From Nocardioides sp. L-11A (GTDB lineage Bacteria > Actinomycetota > Actinomycetes > Propionibacteriales > Nocardioidaceae), in contig CP124680.1 of NCBI GenBank assembly GCA_029961745.1, positions 2,790,001 through 2,854,000 on the forward strand: 64,000 bases of DNA. Direction: 5' to 3'. The translations under genes and the position numbers were made by a program. Positions 42,261 to 52,027 of the stretch are shown here, in pieces; position 1 is the stretch's first letter, and each line of letters opens with the position of its first letter. Below the pieces are notes generated by a model. It was not told the origin of the DNA, did not search any database, and saw only the letters and a list, made by a program, of their open reading frames with translations.

Positions 42261-42322
42261 GGGGATTGGGCAGAGACCGCACATGAGCGGGCCGAAATGC
42301 TGCGGTTTGGGACCAAACCGCA
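42261..42322 (+). repeat. Double-palindrome interspersed repeat, copy B
   Basis: The right half TGCGGTTTGGGACCAAACCG, ending CA at 42322, is a perfect palindrome with a GA centre. The left half (ATTGGGCAGAGACCGCA, to 42281) is the degenerate version, 40 bp earlier. The left flank GGAACGTG of copies A and C is not conserved here. It lies between davA and lrp, 24 bp after lrp ends. Confidence 0.8.
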
Positions 42323-42346
42323 ACAGCGTGCACGGCCCAGGGGAGG

Positions 42347-42811
42347 TCAGTCGGGAAGGCTGCCCTGCTCGCGTCGGACCAGCGGCGAGAGCACCAGCTC
42401 GCTGCGGGTGCGCGCGACGAACCGCTCGCTCGCGATCCGCTCGACGACCTGCTCGAAGTGCCGGATGTCGGCCGCCAGGATGTGCAGGATCGCATCGGCC
42501 TCACCGGTCACCGTCGAGGCCGACACGACCTCCGGGTGTCGGTCGACGGCCTCGAGGATCTCGCCGGGCGTCGTCGAGCCCTGGCAGTAGATCGAGACGT
42601 AGCCCTCGGTCGCCCAGCCCGCGACGGCCGGGTCGACGCGGACCGTGAAGCCGGTGATGGCGCCGCTCGCCACCAGCCGGTCCACCCGCCGCTTGACGGC
42701 CGGGGCGGACAGCCCGACGGTCTGCCCGATCTGCGCGAACGTGGCCCGGCCGTCCTCGAGGAGGACGCCGACGATCAGCCGGTCGAGGTGGTCGAGCTGC
42801 ATGCGGGTCAT
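42347..42811 (-). CDS. Lrp/AsnC-family transcriptional regulator
   Basis: A 154-residue regulator with an N-terminal helix-turn-helix (DHLDRLIVGVLLEDGRATFA, then AQIGQTVGLSAPAVKRRVDRL) and the RAM ligand domain (IYCQGSTTPGEILEAVDRHP, ASTVTGEADAILHILAADI). The family senses amino acids. It lies upstream of davA and could sense lysine and control davAB; this is inference. The ATG at 42802 is an alternative start three residues later. Confidence 0.9.
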   Translation of the reverse strand: MTRMQLDHLDRLIVGVLLEDGRATFAQIGQTVGLSAPAVKRRVDRLVASGAITGFTVRVDPAVAGWATEGYVSIYCQGSTTPGEILEAVDRHPEVVSASTVTGEADAILHILAADIRHFEQVVERIASERFVARTRSELVLSPLVRREQGSLPD

Positions 42812-42844
42812 TCTCGCTGACCGTCCCGGTCTACGCTGACCGCC

Positions 42845-43210
42845 GTGAATCCTTGGCTGTACGGCGTCGCGCTGGTCGTCGCCGGCGTGCTCGCCGTACT
42901 CCTCGTGGTCGACCTGGTGCGGGACCGGGCCGCCCAGGACTCGCACTTCATCGGCCTGGCCGTGCTCGAGGTGGTCATGCTCGTCCAGCTCGTGGGCGGC
43001 GTCGTCGCGCTGAGCCGCACCGAGCGCGAGCTCGAGGGCGCCGTCTTCGTCAGCTACCTCGTCACCAACCTGCTGGTCCCCATCGTCGCCGCCTTTCTCG
43101 CGCTCGCCGAGCGGTCCCGGGTCGGCACGACGATCCTGCTGCTCGGTGTCGCGACCGTCGCAGGCCTCGAGGTACGGCTGTGGGACGTGTGGGGAGGTCG
43201 CGGTGCCTGA
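42845..43210 (+). CDS. Small integral membrane protein
   Basis: A 121-residue protein with about four transmembrane segments: residues 3-23, 37-57, 67-87 and 92-110. I do not recognise the family. It uses a GTG start, 33 bp from the divergent lrp gene. It overlaps the next membrane-protein gene by 8 bp, so they are likely a two-component membrane unit of unknown role. Confidence 0.8.
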   Translation: MNPWLYGVALVVAGVLAVLLVVDLVRDRAAQDSHFIGLAVLEVVMLVQLVGGVVALSRTERELEGAVFVSYLVTNLLVPIVAAFLALAERSRVGTTILLLGVATVAGLEVRLWDVWGGRGA

Positions 43211-43646
43211 GCGCCGGCAGCCGAGCCAGGCGCTCTCCGAGGGGTGGGGCCGCGCGCTGGTCTTCGCCTACGGCCTGTTCGCCGTCGCGGCGACCGGCCG
43301 CTCGGCGGTGCAGCTCGGCATGGAGCCCGACAAGGCCCCGCTGGCCTACTCCCTGTCCCTGCTCGCTGCGGTGCTCTATCTCGTCGCCACGACCTGTCTC
43401 CTGCTGGGCGGCAGCACCGGCTGGCGGGTCGCCGGCATCGCCGTGACCATCGAGCTGCTCGGGGTGCTCTCGGTCGGCATGCTGAGCTACGTCGCCACCG
43501 ACCTGTTCCCGGACAAGACCGTCTGGTCGCACTTCGGACAGGGCTACGGGTTCCTGCCGCTCGTCCTGCCGGTGGCCGGGCTCGCCTGGCTGCGGCATAC
43601 GAGTCCGGGCCGGACGGATGAGGCGGGAAATGCCGGCGCCGCGTAG
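43203..43646 (+). CDS. Integral membrane protein, partner of the preceding gene
   Basis: A 147-residue protein with four predicted membrane segments (about residues 14-32, 40-64, 70-95 and 112-132), a soluble N-terminus (PERRQPSQALSEGWGRA) and a hydrophilic C-terminus. The pattern WGRALVFAYGLFAVAATGRSAVQ is typical of small actinobacterial membrane proteins of unknown function. The GTG at 43203 lies inside the end of the upstream gene. Confidence 0.82.
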   Translation: MPERRQPSQALSEGWGRALVFAYGLFAVAATGRSAVQLGMEPDKAPLAYSLSLLAAVLYLVATTCLLLGGSTGWRVAGIAVTIELLGVLSVGMLSYVATDLFPDKTVWSHFGQGYGFLPLVLPVAGLAWLRHTSPGRTDEAGNAGAA

Positions 43647-43726
43647 AGCCGACCACTAAGGTCCTCAACTGGTCGGCCATGAGGTCGGCCCGACCGTGAA
43701 CCAGCGGTAGTGGTCCCACTCGTGAG

Positions 43727-46297
43727 GTGCGCGTGCCCATCGGCCGTCTTCTTGCCGTCGCGTTGCTGTGCTCCGCCCTCCTCCTCGACGTGGGCCACGC
43801 AGCCGATGCATCCTCCGAACGCGACGGAGTCCTGCGGCTCGCCTCCTGCTCCGCGCAGGACCTCGCCACCACCCTGGCGGCTCAGGCGTCGATGCAGCAG
43901 GTGAAGGTGCACAAGATCGCGGCTCAGCTCAAGAAGGCCAGGAAGTCGGGGAAGACGAGCAGGACCAGGTCCCTGAAGAAGAAGCTGGCCGCCCAGAAGA
44001 AGGTTCTCGTCGGCGCTCAGCAGGCTGCGACGACAGCCGCGGCGTCGGCGGCTGCGACCTGTCGGCCGCCACCCGGACCGCCCGCGGAGCCACCACATCC
44101 TGCGGAGCAGGTGTGGTCCGGCAACGACCGATGCCGAGACGTGCTCCTCATCGGCGTTCGCGGTTCCGGACAGAAGTCCGACACCACCACCTGGGGCCTC
44201 GGCCCGGAGGTCCACGAGGCGTGGACTCGTCTCGCCGCTGTGATGGACGACAGCATCGACGCCGGATTCGCCTCCATCGAGTACACCGCGCTGACGACCA
44301 ACGGGCTTCCCGGAACGCTTGACTCCTTCATGACGAGCGTCGATGACGGAGTGACCACGGCCAGCGGCTTCTTTCGCGGCAGGTACGGCAAGTGCCCTCG
44401 AGAGCGCTATGTGTTCGCAGGCTTCTCCCAAGGGAGCATGGTGGTGCACCGCGCGATCTGGGACTTCCTCGACGACCCGTTGAAGGACCAGGCGGCCTGG
44501 GACAGGATCGACGGGTTCCTGCTCATCGCCGACGGCGACCGCATCGGCAACGACGCCGACGCCGACGGCATCGACTACGGGAACGCCGGCGAGGGGCTGG
44601 GCGTCGGGCATCAAGCAGCGGACTTCGGCCTGCTCATCGGGCCGAAGGTTCACAACGCGCAGGACCGCATGATCCCGGGCTTCCTCGAGGACCGATTCCA
44701 CAGCGTGTGCCTCCCCAACGACCCGATCTGCATCCTCGAGAACCCGCTCGACCTCACCAACCCCGCGAAGACCGCCATCCACAACGGATACAGGTCGGAC
44801 GGGATCCAGCCGTACGCCAGCCAAGGCGTGGTGTGGGTGCAGCAGGCAGTCGAAGCGATCGGGGGGCGGATGGGGCCGGACCCGGTCATCTCCTCCTCCG
44901 CGCTTCCCGATGCGCAGATCGGTGTTCACTACGACGAGCGGCTGACCACCGCCGACAACCGCAACGGCACCTGGTCGGTGGAAGCGGGCAGCCTGCCGCC
45001 GGGGATCGCTCTGAGCACTGACGGCCACCTCGCCGGCGTACCCGCGGGTGAGCCGGACACCTACGAGCTCACCGTCGCCTTCGTCGACACCATCGGCAAA
45101 CGCACCACCCGCGCCCTCTCGCTCCGCACGGTCTCCGCGACCGATCCGGGCCACCTCGTCGAGAACGTGTCCGTGTCGACGGCCGGGGTGCCCGCGAACG
45201 GCCACAGCGGGCATCCGTCCGTGAGCGCCGACGGGCAGGTCGTGGCCTTCGAGTCGGTCGCGGACAATCTCGTGCCCGGCGACACCAACGGCAGCAACGA
45301 CATCTTCGTCCGCGACCTGCGGGCCGGGACGACGGCCCGGGTGTCCGTCTCTGGTGCGGGTCTGCAGGCGGACGGCGGGTCGAGCCGCCCGGGGATCAGC
45401 CCCAACGGGCGATACGTCGCCTTCTGGTCGTTGGCCCGCAATCTCACTGCCTCGGATCAGGACAACGCGTTCGACCTCTATCTGCACGACCGCGTCACCG
45501 GGACGACGCAGCGGGTCTCCGTGACCTCAGCGGGGCTCTCGTTCGGATCTGGGCCCCAGGGCATCCCGCTTCCCGACCGGCCGGCCGTGGATGACGACGG
45601 TAGGTTCGTGGCCTTCACCAGACCGGTGACGACGCCTCTCCCGGGCGGTGGGACGGACATCACGACCCATGTGTACGTACGTGACCTCACGCTGTCCACC
45701 ACCCGAGCCGTCTCGGACGTACCGGGAGGGGACCATCCGATCTTCGGTGGTAGCGGGCCGTCCATCTCGGCCGATGGCGCCATCGTGGTCTTCGGCGGCA
45801 TGGTCCCGTGGGGCGGTGGAACCTGCCCCGGATGCCTCGACGACACCGAGGTCTACCAGTACGACACCGTGACCGGCGCTTCGACCTGGTTGGCCGAGGG
45901 TAGCTCTCCTGTCCTCGCGCGGAGCGGGGGACTGGTCGCGTATCGCTCCGGGGCCGATCGGGTGGTCCACAGCATCGCCACCGGTGGTGACGTGGGTCGT
46001 CTCACCTTGCCGGGAGCGGGGCTCGGGCAGATCACGTCCGACGGCCGGTATCTGGCCCACGACGTCTGGTCCTCCGACGGCACGCTGTTCGATCTGTTCC
46101 GGCATGACACGACGACGGGGAGGTCGGTGTCGGTGATCGGCGGCGCCTCGACCGCCGTCGACTGCTGTGGTGGTGGCTGGATGGGCTATGCGATCAGCGA
46201 GGACGGGCGCTATGTCACCATCGCCAGCGACCGGGCCTCCACGGGTGACGCGCGTGGGCTCTCGGCGGTCTACCGGCACGATCTCGCGGGCCGGTGA
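43727..46297 (+). CDS. Secreted cutinase-like esterase fused to Ig-like and TolB/PD40 propeller domains
   Basis: An 856-residue exported protein. Residues 1-26 are a signal peptide (LLAVALLCSALLLDVGHA). Residues 45-105 form a Lys/Ala-rich coiled coil. A cutinase-like alpha/beta hydrolase spans about 130-380 with a complete triad: Ser234 in GFSQGS, Asp332 in LPNDPIC and His352 in IHNGY. Residues about 385-480 resemble a putative-Ig (He_PIG) domain (LPPGIALSTDGHLAGVPA). The rest has repeated beta-propeller motifs such as PSVSADGQVVAFESVA, PGISPNGRYVAFWSLA and SISADGAIVVFGG. It should hydrolyse a cutin-like, polyester or lipid ester outside the cell. A second GTG at 43733 is an alternative start. 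Confidence 0.82.
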   Translation: MRVPIGRLLAVALLCSALLLDVGHAADASSERDGVLRLASCSAQDLATTLAAQASMQQVKVHKIAAQLKKARKSGKTSRTRSLKKKLAAQKKVLVGAQQAATTAAASAAATCRPPPGPPAEPPHPAEQVWSGNDRCRDVLLIGVRGSGQKSDTTTWGLGPEVHEAWTRLAAVMDDSIDAGFASIEYTALTTNGLPGTLDSFMTSVDDGVTTASGFFRGRYGKCPRERYVFAGFSQGSMVVHRAIWDFLDDPLKDQAAWDRIDGFLLIADGDRIGNDADADGIDYGNAGEGLGVGHQAADFGLLIGPKVHNAQDRMIPGFLEDRFHSVCLPNDPICILENPLDLTNPAKTAIHNGYRSDGIQPYASQGVVWVQQAVEAIGGRMGPDPVISSSALPDAQIGVHYDERLTTADNRNGTWSVEAGSLPPGIALSTDGHLAGVPAGEPDTYELTVAFVDTIGKRTTRALSLRTVSATDPGHLVENVSVSTAGVPANGHSGHPSVSADGQVVAFESVADNLVPGDTNGSNDIFVRDLRAGTTARVSVSGAGLQADGGSSRPGISPNGRYVAFWSLARNLTASDQDNAFDLYLHDRVTGTTQRVSVTSAGLSFGSGPQGIPLPDRPAVDDDGRFVAFTRPVTTPLPGGGTDITTHVYVRDLTLSTTRAVSDVPGGDHPIFGGSGPSISADGAIVVFGGMVPWGGGTCPGCLDDTEVYQYDTVTGASTWLAEGSSPVLARSGGLVAYRSGADRVVHSIATGGDVGRLTLPGAGLGQITSDGRYLAHDVWSSDGTLFDLFRHDTTTGRSVSVIGGASTAVDCCGGGWMGYAISEDGRYVTIASDRASTGDARGLSAVYRHDLAGR

Positions 46298-46343
46298 GGA
46301 GACTAAGGCAACCCTTGCTTGAACAGGCCGACCCAATATCGGC

Positions 46344-46358
46344 ACACTGATGTTGTGG
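46344..46358 (+). promoter_or_regulatory. SufR-like operator at the start of sufR
   Basis: ACACT-GATGT-TGTGG agrees with the mycobacterial SufR site as I recall it (ACACT-N5-TGTGA) at nine of ten fixed positions. It lies 2 bp before the ATG at 46361, so the suf operon would be autoregulated, and the mRNA may be leaderless. The consensus is from memory and needs checking. Confidence 0.5.
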
Positions 46359-46360
46359 AA

Positions 46361-47041
46361 ATGGCGACCGAGACCGATCAGCCGACGCGGCAGCGCGTCG
46401 CGCGGTCGATCCTGGTCAACGGGCCGTCCACGGCGGCGGCTCTCGCCGAGCGCCTCGAGCTCACCCCCGCGGCGGTGCGTCGGCACCTCGACCAGCTGCT
46501 GGCCGAGGGCGCGGTCGACGCGCGCGACCCGCGTCCGGTCGGGGCACGGGGCCGAGGACGTCCGGCCAAGGTCTTCGCCCTGACCGAGCGTGGCCGCGAC
46601 GCCTTCGACCAGCAGTACGACGATCTCGCCACGGAAGCCCTGCGCTTCCTCGCCGAGACGGGTGGCGACGACGCCGTGCGCGCCTTCGCCGAGCGGCGGG
46701 CGTCGTTCATCGAGCGGCGCTTCCCCGAGGTCGCCGCGGAGAACCCCGGGGCCTCGCCGGCCCAGGTGCTGGCCCTCGTCTTCTCCGACGAGGGGTACGC
46801 CGCCGCCGTCCGCGAGCTGCCGGTCGTGGGGGAGCAGCTGTGCCAGCAGCACTGCCCGGTCTCCCACGTCGCCCACGAGTTCCCCCAGCTGTGCGAGGCG
46901 GAGACCGAGGCCATCGGCCGCGTGCTCGGCACCCACGTCCAGCGGCTAGCCACCATCGCCCACGGCGACGGGGTGTGCACCACGTGCATCCCCGACGCCG
47001 CCACGGTCTCGTCCCGAGAGAAGAAGGAGCAGGTCTCATGA
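46361..47041 (+). CDS. sufR: SufR, Fe-S sensing repressor of the suf operon
   Basis: A 226-residue ArsR/DeoR-type winged-helix regulator: [19 protein letters not shown] with [17 protein letters not shown], and a [16 protein letters not shown] wing. The C-terminal half has a cysteine array for an Fe-S cluster: [21 protein letters not shown] and CTTC. It represses suf genes when its cluster is loaded. A GTG at 46355 would add two residues but overlaps the operator-like sequence. It is coupled to sufB by ATGA. Confidence 0.9.
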   Translation: MATETDQPTRQRVARSILVNGPSTAAALAERLELTPAAVRRHLDQLLAEGAVDARDPRPVGARGRGRPAKVFALTERGRDAFDQQYDDLATEALRFLAETGGDDAVRAFAERRASFIERRFPEVAAENPGASPAQVLALVFSDEGYAAAVRELPVVGEQLCQQHCPVSHVAHEFPQLCEAETEAIGRVLGTHVQRLATIAHGDGVCTTCIPDAATVSSREKKEQVS

Positions 47042-48456
47042 CCTCGATCGAAGAGCTGAACCCCGAGCTCAAGGGGATCGGTCGCTACGACTTCGGCTGG
47101 TCCGACAAGAACGACGTCGGCGCCAACGCCAAGCGCGGCCTCAACGAGGATGTCGTCCGCGACATCTCGGGCAAGAAGAGTGAGCCGGGCTGGATGCTCG
47201 ACCTGCGCCTCAAGGGCCTCAAGCTCTTCGACCGCAAGCCGATGCCGACGTGGGGCTCCGACCTCAGCGCGATCGACTTCGACAACATCAAGTACTTCGT
47301 ACGGTCCACCGAGAAGCAGGCCCAGAGCTGGGAGGACCTGCCCGAGGACATCAAGAACACCTACGACAAGCTCGGCATCCCGGAGGCGGAGAAGCAGCGC
47401 CTGGTCGCCGGCGTCGCCGCGCAGTACGAGTCCGAGGTCGTCTACCACCAGATCCGCGAGGACCTGGAGGAGCAGGGCGTCATCTTCCTCGACACCGACA
47501 CCGCGCTGAAGGAGCACGAGGACCTCTTCAAGGAGTACTTCGGCACCGTCATCCCGGTCGGAGACAACAAGTTCGCCGCGCTCAACACCTCGGTGTGGTC
47601 GGGCGGCTCGTTCATCTACGTCCCCAAGGGTGTCCACGTCGACATCCCGCTGCAGGCCTACTTCCGGATCAACACCGAGAACATGGGCCAGTTCGAGCGG
47701 ACCCTGATCATCGTCGACGAGGACGCCTACGTGCACTACGTCGAGGGCTGCACCGCGCCGATCTACTCCTCCGACTCGCTGCACTCCGCGGTCGTCGAGA
47801 TCATCGTCAAGAAGGGCGGTCGCTGCCGCTACACGACCATCCAGAACTGGTCCAACAACGTCTACAACCTCGTCACCAAGCGCGCGGTGTGCGAGGCCGG
47901 AGCGACGATGGAGTGGGTCGACGGCAATATCGGCTCCAAGGTCACCATGAAGTACCCCGCCGTCTACCTCATGGGCGAGCACGCCAAGGGCGAGACCCTG
48001 TCGATCGCGTTCGCGGGCGAGGGCCAGCACCAGGACGCCGGCGCCAAGATGGTGCACGCCGCGCCGCACACCTCGTCCTCGATCCTGTCGAAGTCGGTGG
48101 CCCGCGGTGGCGGCCGGACGTCGTACCGCGGCCTGATCCAGGTCAACGAGGGCGCGCACGGGTCGAAGTCCAACGTGCTGTGCGACGCGCTGCTGGTCGA
48201 CCAGATCAGCCGGTCCGACACCTACCCCTACGTCGACATCCGCGAGGACGACGTGTCGATGGGCCACGAGGCGTCGGTCTCGAAGGTCTCCGACGACCAG
48301 CTGTTCTACCTCATGTCGCGGGGCATGGAGGAGGACGAGGCGATGGCGATGATCGTCCGCGGCTTCGTCGAGCCGATCGCCAAGGAGCTCCCCATGGAGT
48401 ACGCCCTCGAGCTCAACCGACTGATCGAACTGCAGATGGAAGGAGCCGTCGGCTGA
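47038..48456 (+). CDS. sufB: Fe-S cluster assembly scaffold protein SufB
   Basis: A 472-residue SufB with [86 protein letters not shown] and [21 protein letters not shown]. It forms the SufBC2D scaffold with SufC and SufD. It overlaps sufR by 4 bp and sufD by 1 bp, so the whole operon is tightly coupled. Confidence 0.97.
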   Translation: MTSIEELNPELKGIGRYDFGWSDKNDVGANAKRGLNEDVVRDISGKKSEPGWMLDLRLKGLKLFDRKPMPTWGSDLSAIDFDNIKYFVRSTEKQAQSWEDLPEDIKNTYDKLGIPEAEKQRLVAGVAAQYESEVVYHQIREDLEEQGVIFLDTDTALKEHEDLFKEYFGTVIPVGDNKFAALNTSVWSGGSFIYVPKGVHVDIPLQAYFRINTENMGQFERTLIIVDEDAYVHYVEGCTAPIYSSDSLHSAVVEIIVKKGGRCRYTTIQNWSNNVYNLVTKRAVCEAGATMEWVDGNIGSKVTMKYPAVYLMGEHAKGETLSIAFAGEGQHQDAGAKMVHAAPHTSSSILSKSVARGGGRTSYRGLIQVNEGAHGSKSNVLCDALLVDQISRSDTYPYVDIREDDVSMGHEASVSKVSDDQLFYLMSRGMEEDEAMAMIVRGFVEPIAKELPMEYALELNRLIELQMEGAVG

Positions 48457-49640
48457 TGACGGCAGTTGCCGAGGCTCTGGAGATGGGCGGGTCCGCCCGG
48501 ATCGAGAGCCACCTGAACCCGCCCGCGTCGTACGACCTGGCCGACCATCCCGTGCCCACCGGGCGCGAGGAGGTCTGGCGGTTCACGCCGATCAAGCGCC
48601 TGCGCGGCATCCTCGACGGCGACGCCTCCGACGCGGCGCTGAAGCAGGAGACCACGCTGCCGGCGGGCGTGACCCTCAGCGAGATCACGGCCGAGGAGGC
48701 GGTGGAGCTCGGTGAGCTGCCTCCCAACGAGCGGCCGGCCGCCCTGGCCGCGGCGAACTCCGGGGGTGCGCTGCTGCTGGACGTGCCGGCCGAGGCCGTC
48801 GTCGCGGAGCCGGTGGTCATCCGGCTGACCGGTGCCTCGGTCGACGACCTGGTCTGGGGCCGGCTGCTCTACCGCATCGGCGCCCACGCCGAGGTCACCA
48901 TCGTGCTCGTGCACGGCGGCTCCGCCCGCTACTCCGCCATCTCCACCTTCCTGGTCGGCGACGGCGCCAAGGTCAACGTGCTGAGCCTGCAGGACTGGGC
49001 CGACGACGCCGTCCACCTGGGCCGGGACTCGATCCGGGTCGGCCGGGACGCGTCGGTCAAGCACACCTCGATCTCCTTCGGTGGCGACCTGGTGCGCATG
49101 CACGCCAACGTCGAGTACGCCGGTCCGGGTGGCGAGGCCGAGCTGCTCGGTCTCTACTTCGCCGACGAGGGCCAGCACCTCGAGCACCGACTCTTCGCCG
49201 ACCACAACGCCCCCAAGACCAAGAGCAATGTCGTCTACAAGGGCGCGCTCCAGGGCAAGGGCGCCCACACCGTCTGGATCGGCAACGTCTTGATCCGCAA
49301 GATCGCCGAGGGCATCGAGACGTACGAGGAGAACCGCAACCTCGTCCTCACCGACGGTTGCCAGGCCGACTCGGTCCCCAACCTGGAGATCGAGACCGGC
49401 GAGATCGAGGGCGCGGGCCACGCGTCGGCGACCGCGCGCTTCGACGACGAGCAGCTGTTCTACCTCCGGGCGCGCGGCATCTCCGAGAAGGAGGCGCAGC
49501 GGCTGGTGGTGCACGGCTTCTTCAACGACCTGATCCGCAAGGTCGGCATCCCCTCCATCGAGGACCAGCTGCTCGAGACGGTCGAGGCCGAGCTGGCCAA
49601 GAACGTCCTCAAGGGCTCTGCCGTCGTGGAGGGAGCATGA
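48456..49640 (+). CDS. sufD: Fe-S cluster assembly protein SufD
   Basis: A 394-residue protein with GREEVWRFTPIKRLRGILDG, the beta-helix core (HLGRDSIRVGRDASVKHTSISFGG), LEHRLFADHNAPKTKSNVVYKG and GHASATARFDDEQLFYLRARGISE. It is the paralogous partner of SufB in the scaffold. The ATG lies within the sufB stop (TGATG). Confidence 0.95.
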   Translation: MTAVAEALEMGGSARIESHLNPPASYDLADHPVPTGREEVWRFTPIKRLRGILDGDASDAALKQETTLPAGVTLSEITAEEAVELGELPPNERPAALAAANSGGALLLDVPAEAVVAEPVVIRLTGASVDDLVWGRLLYRIGAHAEVTIVLVHGGSARYSAISTFLVGDGAKVNVLSLQDWADDAVHLGRDSIRVGRDASVKHTSISFGGDLVRMHANVEYAGPGGEAELLGLYFADEGQHLEHRLFADHNAPKTKSNVVYKGALQGKGAHTVWIGNVLIRKIAEGIETYEENRNLVLTDGCQADSVPNLEIETGEIEGAGHASATARFDDEQLFYLRARGISEKEAQRLVVHGFFNDLIRKVGIPSIEDQLLETVEAELAKNVLKGSAVVEGA

Positions 49641-49987
49641 CCTTCGAGCGGGCCTGCGCGCTGGCCGACATCCCGGGGGACGAGGCGCTCGGCGTCACCG
49701 TCGACCGGTACGACGTCGCGGTGGCCCGCCACGGTGACGAGGTCTTCGCCCTGCAGGACCTGTGCTCGCACGCCGCCGTGGCGCTGAGCGAGGGGGAGGT
49801 CGAGGACTGCACCGTCGAGTGCTGGCTGCACGGCTCCCGCTTCGACCTGCGCACCGGCAAGCCCACCGGGCTCCCGGCGACCGAGCCGGTCGCCACTTTC
49901 CCCGTCGAACTTCGCCCCACCGATTCGGGCGACGTCGACGTCTACATCGACGTCGCCACCACATTGAACGGAGTCACCCCATCATGA
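49637..49987 (+). CDS. Rieske-type ferredoxin within the suf operon
   Basis: A 116-residue soluble Rieske protein with ligand pairs CSH (LQDLCSHAAVALSEG) and CWLH (TVECWLHGSRFDL). It lacks the disulfide cysteines of high-potential Rieske proteins, so it is of the bacterial ferredoxin (NirD/BphA3) type. This gene often sits between sufD and sufC in actinobacteria and could donate electrons for cluster assembly. It is coupled to sufD and sufC by ATGA overlaps. Confidence 0.92.
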   Translation: MTFERACALADIPGDEALGVTVDRYDVAVARHGDEVFALQDLCSHAAVALSEGEVEDCTVECWLHGSRFDLRTGKPTGLPATEPVATFPVELRPTDSGDVDVYIDVATTLNGVTPS

Positions 49988-50751
49988 GCACCCTCGAGAT
50001 CAAGGACCTGCACGTCCAGGTGCAGACCGAGGACGGTCCCAAGGAGATCCTCAAGGGCGTCACGCTGACCATCAAGGACGGCGAGACCCACGCGATCATG
50101 GGCCCCAACGGCTCGGGCAAGTCCACCCTGGCCTACTCCGTCGCGGGCCACCCGCGCTACGAGATCACCGCCGGCACGGTGACGCTCGACGGCGAGGACG
50201 TCCTCGCGATGTCGGTCGACGAGCGGGCCCGCGCGGGTCTCTTCCTGGCGATGCAGTACCCCGTCGAGGTCCCCGGCGTCTCGGTGTCGAACTTCCTGCG
50301 CACCGCCAAGACGGCGATCGACGGCGAGGCGCCCAAGCTCCGCACCTGGGTCAAGGACGTCAACGGCGCCCTCGACCGGATGAACCTCGACGGCACCTTC
50401 TCGCAGCGCTCGGTCAACGAGGGCTTCTCCGGTGGCGAGAAGAAGCGCCACGAGATCGCCCAGCTCGACCTGCTCGACCCCAAGGTCGCGATCCTCGACG
50501 AGACCGACTCCGGCCTCGACATCGACGCGCTCAAGGTCGTCTCCGAGGGCGTCAACCGGTTCCGCGAGCGCGACGGCAAGGGCGTCCTGCTGATCACGCA
50601 CTACACGCGGATCCTGCGCTACATCAAGCCCGACCACGTCCACGTCTTCGTGGCCGGCCGGGTCGCCGAGTCCGGCGGCCCGGAGCTGGCCGAGGAACTG
50701 GAGGCGAACGGGTACGAGCGCTTCCTCACCGCTGCGCCTGCCGGGGTCTGA
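49984..50751 (+). CDS. sufC: Fe-S cluster assembly ATPase SufC
   Basis: A 255-residue ABC-type ATPase with Walker A MGPNGSGKSTLAYSVAG, Q-loop LFLAMQYPVEVPG, signature GFSGGEKKRHEI, Walker B VAILDETDSGLD and H-loop LITHYTRIL. It drives the conformational change of SufBCD. It uses an ATG overlapping the stop of the ferredoxin gene and ends 2 bp before sufS. Confidence 0.97.
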   Translation: MSTLEIKDLHVQVQTEDGPKEILKGVTLTIKDGETHAIMGPNGSGKSTLAYSVAGHPRYEITAGTVTLDGEDVLAMSVDERARAGLFLAMQYPVEVPGVSVSNFLRTAKTAIDGEAPKLRTWVKDVNGALDRMNLDGTFSQRSVNEGFSGGEKKRHEIAQLDLLDPKVAILDETDSGLDIDALKVVSEGVNRFRERDGKGVLLITHYTRILRYIKPDHVHVFVAGRVAESGGPELAEELEANGYERFLTAAPAGV

Positions 50752-50753
50752 TC

Positions 50754-52025
50754 ATGACCCTGGAGGGTCTGCTCCCCGAGCTGACGGTGATCCGCAAGGA
50801 TTTCCCGATCCTCGAGCGCACGCTCGCGGGCGGGCTGCCGCTGGTCTACCTCGACAGCGCCAACACCTCGCAGAAGCCGCAGGTCGTCATCGACACGATG
50901 GTCGACCACCTCGAGCGTCACAACGCCAACATCGCCCGGGCGATGCACCAGCTCGGTGCCGAGTCGACCGAGGCGTTCGAGGCCGCGCGCGACAAGGTCG
51001 CGGCCTTCATCGGCGCGCCCGAGCGCGACGAGGTGGTCTTCACCAAGAACGCCTCCGAGGCGCTCAACCTGGTCGCCAACACGCTTGCGTGGGCCGGCCC
51101 GCACCAGGTGAAGGCCGGCGACGAGGTGGTCATCACCGAGCTGGAGCACCACTCCAATATCGTCCCGTGGCAGCTGCTCACCGAGCGCACGGGCGCGACG
51201 CTGCGCTGGTTCGGGCTCACCGACGACGGTCGGCTCGACCTGTCGAACCTCGACGAGCTGATCAACGAGCGCACCAAGGTCGTCTCGGTCGCCTGGGTCT
51301 CCAACATGCTCGGCACGATCAATCCGATCGCGCGGATCGCCCGCCGGGCCCACGAGGTCGGCGCCATCGTGGTCGTCGACGGGGCGCAGGCGGCGCCGCA
51401 GCTGCCCATCGACCTCGCCGCGATGCCCGTCGAGGAGCGCCCGGACCTGGTCGCCTTCACCGGCCACAAGGTCGTCGGGCCGACCGGCATCGGCGTGCTG
51501 TGGGGCTCGCGGAGCGTGCTCGACGCGCTGCCGCCGTTCCTCGGCGGCGGCGAGATGATCGAGACCGTCCGGATGGACGGCTCGACCTACGCCGGCATCC
51601 CGCACAAGTTCGAGGCCGGCACCCCGCCGATCGTCGAGGCGATCGGTCTCGGCGCCGCGGTCGAGTACCTCGGGCACGTCGGCATGGACGCGATCCACGC
51701 CCATGAGCAGGCGATCACCGGCTACGCCCTCGAGGGGCTGCAGACCGTGAAGGGCCTGACCGTGCTCGGCCCGCTCGACGCGGCCTCCCGCGGCGGCGCC
51801 ATCTCGTTCGAGCTCGACGGCGTGCATCCCCACGACATCGCCCAGGTCCTCGACAGCCGCGGCATCGCCGTGCGCGCCGGGCACCACTGCGCGAAGCCGG
51901 CCCATGCACGCTTCGGCGTGCAGAGTTCGACGCGGATGTCGTCGTACCTCTACACGGAGCCGCGGGAGATCGACGCCCTCGTCGAGGCGCTGGAATACAC
52001 CCGCTCCTACTTCAAGTTGGACTGA
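50754..52025 (+). CDS. sufS: Cysteine desulfurase SufS
   Basis: A 423-residue PLP enzyme with YLDSANTSQKPQVVIDTM, TELEHHSNIVPWQLL, VVVDGAQAAPQLPIDL, the Schiff-base Lys239 in FTGHKVVGPTGIG and the active-site Cys379 in RAGHHCAKP. It extracts sulfur from cysteine and passes it to SufU. It is of the group II (SufS/CsdB) type. Confidence 0.97.
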   Translation: MTLEGLLPELTVIRKDFPILERTLAGGLPLVYLDSANTSQKPQVVIDTMVDHLERHNANIARAMHQLGAESTEAFEAARDKVAAFIGAPERDEVVFTKNASEALNLVANTLAWAGPHQVKAGDEVVITELEHHSNIVPWQLLTERTGATLRWFGLTDDGRLDLSNLDELINERTKVVSVAWVSNMLGTINPIARIARRAHEVGAIVVVDGAQAAPQLPIDLAAMPVEERPDLVAFTGHKVVGPTGIGVLWGSRSVLDALPPFLGGGEMIETVRMDGSTYAGIPHKFEAGTPPIVEAIGLGAAVEYLGHVGMDAIHAHEQAITGYALEGLQTVKGLTVLGPLDAASRGGAISFELDGVHPHDIAQVLDSRGIAVRAGHHCAKPAHARFGVQSSTRMSSYLYTEPREIDALVEALEYTRSYFKLD

Positions 52026-52027
52026 CG

